Source: Tyto alba (taxonomy: Eukaryota > Chordata > Aves > Strigiformes > Tytonidae). From it: a stretch of DNA of 64,000 bases. Below the pieces are notes generated by a model, which made no database searches, was not told where the DNA came from, and saw nothing but the letters and a program-made list of their open reading frames with translations. Shown here in pieces: positions 8,691 to 22,159 of the stretch; within the stretch, counting starts at the first letter, position 1; every line of letters starts with the position of its first letter. The stretch spans positions 1,770,730-1,834,729 of the forward strand of contig NW_024881324.1 of NCBI RefSeq assembly GCF_018691265.1. The letters are read 5' to 3'. Both the position numbers and the translations under genes were made by a program.

Positions 8691-11600
8691 TACACGATTT
8701 TACTCAGTAACATTTTCCAGTGGAGGTCTTTCATTATCAAGTGTCTATCTGATTACTAAAGGGTTTAATTCAATTATTTAGGTGTTCAAATGGATTATCG
8801 GTTTTAGACCATGACAGAGAATTACCTGGTACCACATTTTGTTTCGAGCTTGCCGTGATTTTCAGAAAAAGTGCACCAATTTTCTATGGATAATCTAGAA
8901 TCAAATCTTGCTATCAGTGGAATTCTACTGTACATTTTGCTATTAAAGCTAAACGTTAAAATAAATGCGTGTGTATATATTATTATACACCAATATATAA
9001 TATACATGTACCTATAAACATGTATGTCTTAAGTTTCTTTAGCTGCTTAGAATTAATTACAAACTGTGTGCTGCATATTTTGCTCAAGCGCTATCCACTT
9101 CAGATGCAACTAAAACATCATTAAATGGTGTTGGCCCTCAGTAAAGTCACAAAAACTGGAAATAATGACAACAAAAGACATATTGTCACTATGATTATAT
9201 TTATGAAGGCTTTTGAGGACAGTTTCTAAGTCTCAAATGTGTTAAAAACCTTCACTAAGTCTTAAAAGTCTTTACTTAGATTATGTTGAAACAAACTATT
9301 ATATCAGGATGAGCCACTCACTGTATATAAGTATGTTAAAATAAATAATTAAATGATTCCAAAGGTAATGTTTGCTATCATTTGGACATTGGATAGAAAG
9401 TAATTTGTTTCCCAGATTGGCAAACAGTATTTAGTATTTTTTTACAGGTAAGAATTCTATGTTAAGCAACCTATTTAGCAACTGTTCATGTGCTAAATAT
9501 ATTAGCTCAATTTATTCTGTGGATACTTGCACCTTTTTTACTTGAATATAAGGAAATTTCTTTGTTTAGCTTTGTCCAAGATGTCCTCAGTGATGTTAGG
9601 CTCACTGATTTCACTCGGACATGTCATGGAGTAAAGGTACTAGTGACGCTGGGTGAATCTAGTCTAAAGAATCTCTTTCTTTTCCCTCTGGGAATTATTG
9701 ACACCTCTCCACCAGGCCATTCTGGTTACCAGCCAATATGTCTGTAAGCTGTTGACTTTCTTGTGTGTCAGTTAGCACTCATGGCTCAGCCAGTTTTGTC
9801 AAACAGTTGGCACTTGTCCTGCTACAACACACACTTCATATGGGACCTATAGATATACTAACATAACTAACGTATTTAAGATAGGCTGGTGTGGAGGGTG
9901 TAAGCAAACACCTATGTGGGAATTCCTATGCCACTACCTGTTGCGTGCAGCAAAGAAAATGTGCACATAAAAGGATGTGGTCACCGGGAGATGTGGACAT
10001 GTTTCCACTTGTTTTCTGTTACTTCATACTCTGAATAATGTGTCTGATATAGAGGGTTTGCTTTGGATTTTTGCTTTTTTAAGCATTCCTAGTAAGAACA
10101 GTTATAAGCAGATACCTCAAATGGGAACACACCTTTTCATGTAAGAGTTTTGTAGGCAAAACTTGATTGGGACTTGCCTTTTCTTCTCCCTATTTTTTAT
10201 TAAATTACTCTTCCCAACAGAGCTTTCTAGATCACTTCACAGTTAGAATTCATTCTTTCACCTAGGTTTTACTCCGCCATCATCCCATTCCAAACAGGTT
10301 TGCTGAACCAAAGGGACTTAGATTAAGACACTAGCTGATGAATGTAATGGGTAGCAGAATTAGGTTCCCTGTGCCTTTTGGAAATTTGTTTAAAAGAAAA
10401 TTCAGTTAAATCTTCAAACAGTTGCGTATGTATCTTGCGTCGCTGAATGTGACGTCTCTTTCAACGTTTGGAACAGCCTGGCCCAGACTGTGGTACTGTC
10501 CCTTGGACTGGGCAGCCCAGTGCTCCACTGTTTGCCCTAAGTGAACTAACAACAAGTGCCAACTAGCATTACTCATTGAAAGGAAATTTTTTACATATGT
10601 TATCAAGCATCCTATCACAACAACTGCAATTCCAGCCTCACAGAAGGCAGATTAAATGAGGCTAGTAGTCTCTGCAGCCTACATCTTTCCTCTTCCCCAG
10701 CCCTTACTATCTCCACGCAGCAGTTTGCCAGTGTTTCTTTTGTGATAATGTGTCTTCTGTTTCTCTTCTACAAAGTAGCGCTTCTGTGCTCATTTCTTTG
10801 GTTTCATTGTCTTCCCGGATATGGCCATGTTCTTCACATGTTTCTTTCAAGGTAGTGTTAGATTTGCCCAGTGCACGCGTCTGTCCTTGTGTTTTGTTGA
10901 GATGAATCTCCTTTAACTTCTGGGGCCAGGTCGTGTTGTCCCTACTCACATCTCCACCTAATTCCAATTAATTTCTCTTGTTGGGACTATGAGTAGAAGA
11001 TACTACACAATATAGCAAAATCCAGCACCCTGAAACTCAGAATAACTTCAAAATGTTGGTCCAGATGGGATTACTGCACACTCACATATTAATGCATTGT
11101 TTATTAGCCTCAACTTTGTGTCTGTTATACATATAACTAGTTCCACATTTCGTTCCTTTATATATGGAGGATCTTTCTGGCTGATCTTGGTTTTCCATAC
11201 TTGTTAAAAATAAAAACATACTAATTTTTCTCAAAACCTGCATCAAAATTACATTTATTCAGTGGCAAATGTTTTCTATGCAACAAGCAAATTGTAATAA
11301 GGAATAACCAAACTTTGCTATTATTTCAGTAGAACTACTCCCATAAAATTCTGAGACTTAAGTAAAGCTCAAATGTAGTTTTTTTAAGTAGTTCTTTTCT
11401 TTCTGCCTTTATATCTCCAGTGCAAAGTGGGAGAAAGAGGATCATACATCACATGAAAAGCAGTCAATAGAAATATCATAACAATAGCAGTGCTAAGCAC
11501 AAACACGGGCACAGTACCAGAATAAAAGATAACAGAAAATATAAGAATTTGAGATACTGGCACCAGATTTTAAAAATATATATAATAAAGAAGCAGAACC

Positions 11601-12216
11601 ATACTCCTACACATCTAACCACAGATTTCCCTAATAATCACAAGCTTTATTTTTTTCGCAAGGATTCACTTCTCTGAAGTCAACAAGAGCATCTGAGGGG
11701 AGCCAAGCAGTGTGCCCCTAGGTGCAGCTTTTCATTAGATTTTCTCATCGGCTCAGGAAATGTTTATTCTGATTTGACAAGTTCACTTGTTAAGGTGGGG
11801 GGAACTCCTGAAACCAGAAGGATCGTCTAGTCAATGTCAGTGTGAGTAACTATCCCAAGCATCTTTCCAGTTTACTCCTACTCCATGGTCTTAGAAAAAA
11901 ATGGAATATTTTAGTATTTCTGAAGCTTAATGTAGGGCTCCAAAACAGGAATGAAAATGACCCTTAGCACATCCTGATAATTGTGGCTATAAAAGGCCTC
12001 ATTCTAATCTCTAATCCAGCACAGATACTCTAATTTCTACAGAATGACTCCCGATTTATACTGGTATGAGCAAAATAAAATGGCTGTAGTGTCCGTATCA
12101 TCCCTTTTTCAGCAGAGCAAGACACCCGATTTTTTTTCTTGCACCATAAATTTTTCAGAGCACTTTTCCTGTTACAAGTCACAGTACATACTGGAACAAA
12201 CATGCTGCAACCGAGG

Positions 12217-12560
12217 TATGTCTACACTAGTGTATGTAACAGACCCAGGCCCATTCTGGAGGCCACCTGGCCCGGCAGAAGTTCAATACATACCAGTTCA
12301 AACCTTTCACTCCCTTGAAAGAGGACAGTTATATCCAAAGCAAATATTGGGATTGGCCCTTGGCCTCCAAATCCTGCCTGGGCGTTGTGTGGGAGCGTGT
12401 CCCTCAGCCTGTGCCAAAACTGCCCAGGAAGGTGTTGCTGGCTGGTGGGACAACCACTGGCCTCCGGCACTGGCCCTGCTCAGCGCGAGGCGGCAGGCAA
12501 AGCCTGCGAGGGCAAACGTATATCCCGAGGAGGAAAATGTGCTTTCAGGTGGAGCCGTTT
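12217..12560. other. GC-richer block, possible decayed ancient element
   Basis: The block starts with GTATGTCTACACTAG, a motif seen at the ends of an old DNA-transposon-like repeat in turtle and crocodile genomes (from memory). It has raised GC and CpG content, and a 182-codon frame crosses it without recognisable domains. Overlapping open frames in other phases suggest composition, not coding. Identity unresolved. Confidence 0.3.
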
Positions 12561-15500
12561 TCCATCATGCCTTCGCGCAGCTATTCTTTTAAAGTCACTG
12601 AAATTGATTCTTTATCAGACCACTCCTTTCGGCGCCTTTCTCTCTTGCTGTTAGGAACTTGTCTCCTCCGACGTGGTTTCACAGTTCACATCTCATGCTC
12701 CTGGGAATCTGGGCTTCTTCCACCGACTCTCGCGTGTGAAGAGAGAATCACTTCTTGTAGGTTTTCTGAGGGGTTTCTCTAGATTCACTGAAGCTGGCAG
12801 AACACCTTTTAGGACCTGTTTATTCGCTATTTTATCTAGGTATGTTATCTAGCTCATTCTTGTTCCAGCATAAGAATATACACATGGTTATTCAGGAATA
12901 ATATTTCCTGAATACTTGTGTAGACAGAGTAGTCCCTTAAGTAATGAGTTCAATTAGGGTAAGATACACTATGTAGCAATTCAATAACAAAAGTCCTGGG
13001 AGGTAGGGGGAGAAGAGGCCTGCCAACTGCTTACACACAGTATGCTGGATGACGACTAAAGACTTCGTGCTGTGGCATATTTGGCACATGCTGGCCTACA
13101 GTTATGCCTAGCAACTCCCAAGGTTTGAGCAGCTCCTTACTAAGGTTTTAATTTGGAGGGGGGGGGGGGAAGCGCATAGTGTGCAAATTAGTAAGACAAC
13201 AGGCTCCGTTTTAAATCTCTTTGGGGATGTTCAATCTCACAGAATATCAGCATCTAAGAAAATAAATTTATCTTCCATTTTTGCCTGAAAAAATGTCAAC
13301 AGACAGTTTATTTTACCCATTCACTACCCTGAACACAGGCTGTTGGATGCAGAACTGTAACTTAGAAAAAACACCCCCCAAACTTGAAATGCATACAGTT
13401 TTGCAGATTTGACTTGGGAATTATGATAGGTTCAGCATTTAGCCTGCATTTCTCATTCCCACTGTTAAAACATTTAAACATTTCTTCTATGAAGGTCGAT
13501 TAACTGCATTTTAAATGGGAAAACATTCTACCATGTTCTTGAAATTATATACCTCCGCTATATATTTATTCTTTTGAGAGGCTAATACATTGCAAAATGC
13601 CTAGAAATCTTCTTTGGCTCTGCCTGTAATCCAGTGAGACTGCTCTTCTCAGTTACCACTTCAAATGCAATCTCCTCTTGAGGAACCTATCTTGTAAAAT
13701 GTAGAGACATTGCTCATTTTTAAAGAGAAAAGTCCTTCAAGATTTAAAGCCTACTTCAAATCATTATGATGACTATTCAAATGAAAACAAAACCCAGAAC
13801 CTAGCAACATTACACTAAATTAATATGGGATTGAATGATTGTTATGCCAGTACCTTGGAGTCATCTGCTCTTTGAGCTTCTGGTTTTGTGATAGTAATGG
13901 GATTCTGCCTGCCGAAGCAATAAGCATTCTTCTGCAGTTTCTGAGGAGGTGGCTGCCAGTCAAACCTTCTGTCTGCTGCTGGAGTTAAGTCTTCAGAGGC
14001 TTGAGATACTGATATGGATTTCCTAGCATTGATTTTTATGGAGAATGCTAAGACTTAAATTTTCACTCAAATGCTTCAAATGAATTGCCTTGTTTTAGTT
14101 GTCCTAAGTCACAGAGTCAAAGAAAAACTTTGGCTAATTAAATAAGAACCAAAAAGCAGATTTCAGCTGCTGAAATCATGCCACAGCTAGGGGATCTGTG
14201 CTGAGGTGCCGTTCATGGTCTACAAAGATTAGAACTTGCCCACTGGGTTGAGGTCCTTGAGCCATACTGTACCTGATTGCTGAATAAAGCACCCGGTAAA
14301 ACAGTGAGACCTTAACAGTGTGTCAGGAAACAGAAGAAAGCCCCCATTGCTCCACCGCAAGACAGAGATACCACTGTTCTCCTGAGCACTTCAAATTGAT
14401 GTGCTATTGTTTTCATTATTAGAGCATTACAATAGAGCTGAAGCTCTGCCAGTGATTTCGACATGGATTTTTCATGTTTTGTTTTTAACTCATCTATAGG
14501 CCAGTTCATTAACTTGAGTAAGGTTTTCTTGGCTTATATTTGACTTTCGCTATCATTATTCTAATAACTGGCTTCTTTCCATGTTATTTTATACCCCGGC
14601 AAGTTGTACTTTTCTGTTCACAGTATGCATTACTGAGCAACTAGCTGTAGCATAAGTGAAAGCATTGAGAGAAATAACAAACACCCATCATGTTGCTGGT
14701 TTTATTTGTTTAGACATCAGATACTGTACTCCTTTATATTCTTACCTTTGGCTGAACAGGGTAGGTTTTTCTCCATTTTTTCTTTCAGTGTGTGCCTTTA
14801 AGTAGGACACAGCCACTAAAATGACCTGGTATTTGATAGCTGATCCTCTGTTCTGGAACCAAACTCCCACTAGCTTGAGCCCAGGTCTGTAGTTTGTATT
14901 TCTCCTGGAGTGATGTATCCGCATTATATATCCTTCCAGGAGTTGTTTTGTGGTTAATATGTAGGAACTGGGAGGGTATTCTTTACTCCCAGAATGATTC
15001 TGAGATTTTTGTCACTTATTAAAACCCTGCCATCAAAATGATCAGTAAAGGTTGTTTAAAGTTGTAGCAAAAGCTAGAGGCTGTAACTGGCATAAAGTTA
15101 TGTAGGCAGCCTTACCACAGCACAGAATTAAGTAAGCAGAAGACAAGAAAGATGCACAGGAGGAGACAGAAGAAGAGATTTAATAAATGGAAGGGTGATA
15201 CAAAGAAAGGATGTAGAGCTATCTGGGCTGTTACACATTTAGAAGAAAGTCTCTTTTTATACAACGTCTACAAAGAATACAAGATAGCAATAGTAACACA
15301 TAGTGCATATATGCTGAGTAAAGACTGTATGTTTTTTCATTGTTTTTAACTGCTTGTTTTTGCTTATATGCCTTAAGACAAACCTTACTTATAATTTATT
15401 ACTTTTCTTCAGTGTTTCACACTCTGATAATCACTCATTTGTAATTATCAGCCCTGGTTTTGCCTCAGTGTCAAACTTTAAAGCTGTAATTGCTCCACTG

Positions 15501-15757
15501 ACTACTATAAATGTTGGCCTATTGCAAGTTACAGTAGTACAATAACAAATTACAGGGGCTCATTCTGAACACATAAAGTGCATCTCAGCTAAACAAAGCA
15601 CTTATCCAGGGCCATCGGCAGCACTTCAGGACCCACTGCCTGTGTTCTGGTCTCACAAAATTAGCCTTTCAGCCCTACTGCAAGGTTCCACTCTTGCTGT
15701 AACCATGGCAAGCTGTGTATTTGATGGGTTTGTTGTAATTTGCCTTTATTTTCTTTG

Positions 15758-16016
15758 AAGAAGCCGGGTGGACTTGCTGGAGGAAATTCTTGAAGCGCTG
15801 CTGAACAGATTCAAGGAGAGACTGAGGATGGGCATAGCGGTGGAGTCCCACAGAGTCATTGCAGATCTGCTCAGCTTGCGCCTTCGAGAGACCAAAAGGC
15901 CAAAGGAAGGACTAGGAAGCAGACATCCATGCCTCAGAGGTGATGGAAAAAAATACCATAAGGATGTGGGCAAACTCAGCAGAGCTTTCTGCTTCTCAGT
16001 GAACTGGCTAGAATGA
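15758..16016 (+). other. coding-like island of unknown nature
   Basis: An 82-codon frame (15768-16016) begins MDLLEEILEALLNRFKER, a strongly amphipathic, Leu-rich stretch of helical character. It stands in AT-rich intergenic DNA and has higher GC. A possible acceptor (TTTTCTTTGAAG) precedes it and possible donors follow (for example GAGGTGATG near 15940). The minus strand is also open across much of it. I do not recognise the product. It may be a lncRNA exon, an exon relic of a retrocopy, or chance. Confidence 0.25.
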
Positions 16017-19000
16017 AGGACCCACCTACAAGGCTGCTGTAGGCAGAGGAAATTGAACGGAACACATTGTGTTTTCTCTAGGTCCTTTCAGGATATTTTT
16101 CTATTTAAAAGCTTGTTGTGAGCTTTTATTCAAAGACAACTTAGCTTTCCTGAGTTTAAAATCCGAGGTGGGGGAAAGGGTAGGGAGGACGCAGGTCTGC
16201 CACAAGGCTGTAGCTGAAACCAAGCGTCGTGACCTCCGGTGTGCGCAGAAGACTGCAGCTCGCTTGGGCCACAGCCAGCTCTAGCTGATGCTCTCCCTCC
16301 TCAGCTGTTCAGCCAGGGTGCAAAACCCCCCCCCCAGAGCGTAAGGCCTCTTTTGAGCTTCTGCAACTCACAAGTGTCTGCACCGGGTAGGGTAAGAAGG
16401 AGGGGAGGAAAGCTAACAGCTACCTTGGAGAAAATAGTAGTAGTGGAGCTCTGAGGTAGCAAAGAGGTGGAAATAGTATGGAATATAATCTCCCGTTAGT
16501 TGACGTTGCCCATGCTTGGGCAGGAGATGAAGGCATTTCTTCTACTATGCAGCTCATCATGATTAACTGCCTCCAGGCTGATTTCTGACTTTCTAACAAT
16601 ATTTGAAACTAATCAGCAAATGCCATTGATGGAGAGCATGGCTTTCCACCCCTGCAGACCTTCTCCCCATGCGGAATGGACTATAACTGAGCCATTTGTT
16701 CGTTTGCTTTTATATGGTGCCAGGTACAATTTAAAGTAACGGTTGTAACTGATAAAGCAACAACCGGCTTGATTCCTCAGCAAGCACAGGGGCTGAGGTG
16801 TAGTGCTAAGGCCATCGCCCGAGAAGGGGGGAGCAGGATGTGGGGACAGGCTCTCCCTGGCACCCTCTGAGTCTCCCTGGGCCTGGGTGAGTTTGCTTTG
16901 GAGGCATGATTCACCTTGCTGCTCTCCCCTTCTGGGGAAGCATGGATGGAGCAGCTGGGAAATTGAAACGGTTGAAATCGGATGAAATTAAAGCGTTCTA
17001 GTCCGGGCAGATAGAATGGATTTACCTACAGGCATTGGCCAACCCTGCTCTTGCACATGCGCAGGCATATTTTGTGCCTATACTCAAATCAGAATGATAC
17101 ATTTAAAAACTATATTTAAATAAAGAGGAAATAATTGTTTAGTCCATTTCTGAAACACCTGTCTTTTCCACAATGATGCCTTGTGTTTTTCTATGCCACC
17201 AACATCTGAATTTAGCTGTCTGGGTTTTGCTTTCTTCTCTATCACTTGCTTATGCCAGTTATAGTATTGACCTGCCTATCTAATGCTATTGAGCTCCTGA
17301 ATACATGCACATTTTCTACTCTCCTCCCCCACTCTTTTATTCCCCTTTAGTTACTCCCACTGTTTGTGAACCATTATAACTCCACTTCTGCTGGTTTAAT
17401 TAAATTTACCTATGGAAAACAAAGACATGAGATCTGGCAGTCAGGTAGCTCAGGGAGACAAGGTGGTCTGTTACTGAATAAAGTGATGTTTGAGAGGTAC
17501 TATTCTTTATGCATCATCATGATCATCAGATAAGGAAGAATCATATGACGCATTGCAAGAATGCTTTGAAGAAAGTGAAATTCTAATCCTTTCCCAACAT
17601 AATCATAATGATGTAAATGTATCCCTTTATATGGTGTAAAATTGATTTTTCTTTCCTGTTAACAGCTGTACAATTTCTGTTCTGTACACATTCTTCTTCA
17701 AAATTGCCTCGTTCCCTCTGAGTACACTGTTGTTCTTTCCCTCCTCCTTTCTTTAAGCCCATTCATTTTTTATTTATTTTATTTGCCATCCTGACCCTTG
17801 GTAAGGTTAAAATGATTATTCAGCAGTTGTGCACTGTTGAATTACCTGTCTTTTGTTCCATGGTCTATTTTGTTGTTAGTGTACTCCATAGACGCCTTTG
17901 ACTCAATTATCACTGATATTGTTAATCTCTGGGCTACTCAAGATGAATTCCCAAACTGTATAAAGATGACATTGGTCTTTTCTATTCTTAAAAGACTAAT
18001 TCTTTTGACAGAAATCCAGGAAACTTCAATCTGTGAATGAATAAGGTAAAAAGGACAGAGTAATGATGTGATACCTTTTATCACACTGACATTGTAACTT
18101 GATTCTATTATAACTACTCTTAGGAATCTAACTGATATCCTAGTCCAATAAAAAGTATGGCAGCTTTTATTTTATGTAACAAAAATCTAGCTTGTTCATG
18201 TACACTGCTAGACCTTAGCTGTCAGAATTTGGTCAAAGGAGTGCAAAGGGCTGTGCTCTGTTCTCAGAAATAACTTCAGTGCTTGGAATTGTAAGGAGTC
18301 CCACAGATGTCCCATGATACGAGGAAATTTTAATGATAAAACTATCTTGATTGGGGAGGGGGCAAACTATTGTACTTCTGAGTTCTCACGGGGAGGCAGG
18401 TGTGCTGGAATAGAGGTGTCTTACAAACTCACTGGACTTTTTCAGCAGCTTGAACTGAAGTAAAGCCTATGGTTTCGTATCTTTTTTTAGATGCTCAGTG
18501 AAAGGCTTCAACATACATTTGGGTATTTGTGTTTTCATTAAAAAATCCAAGAGCGGCACCCATCAGGACCTCAAGAGAGGTGACCACCCATAAACACTCT
18601 CTGCTTTCAGCACGGAATGCACTCTAATACTTTAACACTGTAAGGCTAAGGCTCGTGAAACATAGGTAAAAGGCTGATTTTTCCATCTAGTCGCTAATCT
18701 CATTGTGGTTTTAATACCATGACTCGATGCAAATGCGAATGCTAATTGTCCAAACCCATTTCTCGCTGTCCTCCTGCTTTTCTGGCCTCTACTCCTCAAC
18801 CTCCCCACAGAATTTTTTGATTCTTGCCTGTTCCATAATTACCTGCCACAACTCTCCCTAGACCTTGTCTGTCACCTCACATCCCCCCTAAGCCCTGGCA
18901 CAATATTCAAACCTAACACCTGCCTTTAGAAAGGAATGCCTCACTCCCTTGGCTCCAATCACACTATCTGCTAACCCAGGAGAAGTTGGGTATCTCTTAG

Positions 19001-19221
19001 ACCAAGATTCATTCTCAATTGCAGAGCTTCCAGTCGGATCTTTTGAGCGAACTAGTGATGGCTTTAGCCTGATTAGGTGGCTCGGCTAGGACTTAGATAC
19101 ATGGCATAAAGGAGATTATTCAAAAAGGAGGATTAGACAGATAATAGCTACATTGGCAGAGAGGCTAATCCTGTGCATGTGCAAGAGGGACAACTTAGCT
19201 GTCAAGGGACTTTTCCCTCTC

Positions 19222-19375
19222 TCATCCGTGTGGCTGCTGGGGTAAGATAGATGGGGAGGCCAGCGAGGCGAGCGGATGTGTGGGAGCAAGCGGGGAGCAG
19301 GCGGAACTCTCCAACGCCTTCCGACGGAGCCAAATTAGGGCAGCGAGTCCCACCGTCAGCCTGCACAACGCTCCT
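19222..19375. other. second CpG-dense pocket
   Basis: About 12 CpGs in 155 bases within AT-rich surroundings, with GCGAGGCGAGCGG and AAGCGGGG stretches like GC boxes. No gene-like frame is associated with it. Candidate cis-regulatory element or orphan CpG island. Confidence 0.4.
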
Positions 19376-22131
19376 GAAACAGGGGTGGGCTTAACCTATT
19401 AGAGATGGGTACAGACACTGCGCTAAGAGTCACTGGCCAATTTTTAATATTTTTTAAAAAAGTATACACTGATAGATTTGTATGTAACACAGATACGCAT
19501 CCGTAGGACCTTACAAAATGCTTTATGCCTGTATAGCTGTTTCATCTGTCTGTAACAAATTTGCTATGCTACTTTAAAATAGTTATTTGCTCTGCAAGTG
19601 CGAGAACAGCCAGGGGTGTTCTTTTCTTTCCTTTTCTTTTTTGGGGGGTGGTGGGGTGGGAAGAAGCAGTGGTGGTAGCATCAGTATTACAGAAAAATGT
19701 AATGTTTGGCCATAGGTGTGTCAGTCATTTATGACTTTCAGTAAGGCTGGAACACTGAGGCTTACTTTTGCTAAAAGGATCATACTCTTACAGGTTTTTT
19801 TGAAAAGACTTTTCAAATGTCTGTCCGACCAAAGCTTCTTTTTATACAGCATGACTTCTTTACCAATTTTTTTGACAGTGTACTGATAAGTTCAGATTTT
19901 ATTTGTCTAATACTCTCCATCTGTAGTCTTAGGAATTACCATGATTTGGTCCCCATTGTTCCACGATGATCCTGATCTTCCTTTTCCCATCTAATTTTCA
20001 TTCCCTTCAAAGGATGTAATGTTTGTTGTTTTGCAATATTCTCTGTGCTATTCAACCATAGTTGCCTTCAAATATTCTTAAACTTACCACACGCAATCAT
20101 ATTTGTTTAATTGTATTTTTCGTTTTGGCTATTATTTGACTTGCCAATGCAGAGGTCCCAGGTATCATCTGTGGTGTTTTCCTTCAGTGGAAATTCTTTT
20201 TGCCTTTCAGATAGCTGACCATTATGCATTCTGTTCCAGGAGCCCACAGCAGTCATGCTGGTGCTTTATTAACATTTTTGGAAAGCAAAGAAGAGCTAAA
20301 AACAACTGAAATTCAGTCCAAATGTTTATTTTATTCTAACTGAAATAATATGTGTGGTTTCATTTACACACTTTCATATTACAAGCTTTCAGAGATCCTG
20401 AAAAATAAACGTTTTAATAGGTAGTCTCCCGTGACACCAGCCCACTGAAATAGAGTGAGAACCTCTTGCACCCACTAGTGCAGAAATGTGTTGATTGGTG
20501 TATTCTTTTTTTTTTTTTTTTTAATTAATATTAGGTCAATGCATCTAATATTGCAGAGTATTCCCTTGTTTCCTTTATCTCCTAACTAGTTGCATTGTAA
20601 ATACACTCATGAAGTGAGATAAGTTTATGCACTGTTAACAGAACAATATGGTGCTATTTACAGTTAAACTGGGATTTTGAATTTTTTATACCTGGAGAAG
20701 GACCAAAACCAAGATCTCTGGAAAGACGGACTCATGATGCAGACACATGCTCATGAGGTTGTACTGAAGCTGGCTCATCCAAAATGAGCATGACCAAAGT
20801 CCACTAAAGTGTCAAAATGACTTTCCATGCATTTGAGCTTAAAGACATAATTGCATCAAGAAGTCCAATTAAGCTCTTATCATTTACAAGAAAGCCAGCA
20901 GGGAATATGACCCTGTGTTAATCTAGATCATTGTCTCAGAAATCTCTGTGCTGCTCTCTTGCTTGCTTTATACTATGAAAAAAATAGAAGGGCTGAGTAT
21001 CTCCACTTGTGGCCTTATTTTTGTGTTGGCTTCAAAGGAAGTCAATGACTTGCTAAATCATCAGAACCATTTCCTATATCACCTTTTTTTTTTTTTTTTT
21101 TTCTAATCAGGTTGAACTCTGTTTAAATAGTGACAGAGCTGCAACCTGGAGTGGGATGCTTGCATAAATGTAATTTCTAAAATGTAAATGTGTTTGATTC
21201 AAATTTAAAACATATCTGCCAAATTAAGTATATTGTGCTGTACTCCTTATGAGTCTCATTTATTTATTTGCTATTTTTTCTAAGTCACCAGATCTTTACT
21301 CACTCAAGAAATAAATAAACCTAATTATTGTGTTGTGGAGAAATGAGTTTCTGGTTTTGAAGTTATCTTGACTGACAATAAAAGAGCAGTACTGCTCAGA
21401 GAAAATATCCCAACGCATTGTATTTATTCTGCTATTGCACTTTCTATGTGCTTGTTTCTGAATTGTAATTATTTACTTGACTTTTAGACTGGATCTACTT
21501 GTCTAGATTTACCCACACTCAGACTCTTCTGGTTTTGTTTGAGTCACATTACATCTAAACATTAGTGAAAATAGAAGCACAACTTTACTATTTTCCTTCT
21601 TTCCTAACAAGGTTCTTTTAATTTTTGTGGCTGTTGTTTGTTCCCCTTTACCTACTATAGACTGTTTATTTACTCCTTGTCCCCAGGCAGCCCCGTCTCA
21701 CTCTTCTTCTTTGCCCACTTCCATGGCACTGATGGCAGCCAAACTCTCTTCCTTCCCTTCTTCCCACTGTTGCCCTAGAGCCTCTCAGCTGGCAACGATC
21801 GCATGAGTAAGCAGCAGGTCAGCTCTCTCCATCCCTTGTTTGATATAGGAGAGGGAAGAAGGACAAAAAGCCTCAATGAATTTCTTCTCCGGGTGTCTTC
21901 TGTGTCCTTGTGTTCTCTGTCTGCCTCAGCTTTGTGACCTCCTTGAGGCATAGGCTTTGTTTGGGTCACCGAGATAAGAAAAATACTATTTAGTGTATTT
22001 AGGGATTTCAGTGAGACCTTAATCTTGTGGTGGGATATCTTGGGATAGGCTTTTTCCTACTGTTTGTAAAAGAATATTTAAATAATATAGATCACCTGAG
22101 GTTGAAATGAACATCTTGAAAAAATGCATCA

Positions 22132-22159
22132 AGCACAGAAAAAATAGCACAGAAAAAAT
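22132..22159. repeat. 14-bp tandem duplication
   Basis: AGCACAGAAAAAAT twice in direct succession. A minor replication-slippage product. Confidence 0.7.

Noticed and set aside
10466..10500. CR1-like phrase GAACAGCCTGGCCCAGACTG
   Set aside because: Too short and without flanking CR1 blocks; probably chance similarity.
12044..12592. 182-codon frame as a gene
   Set aside because: No domain, several overlapping frames in other phases and on the other strand, mixed composition. Kept only as an unexplained GC block.
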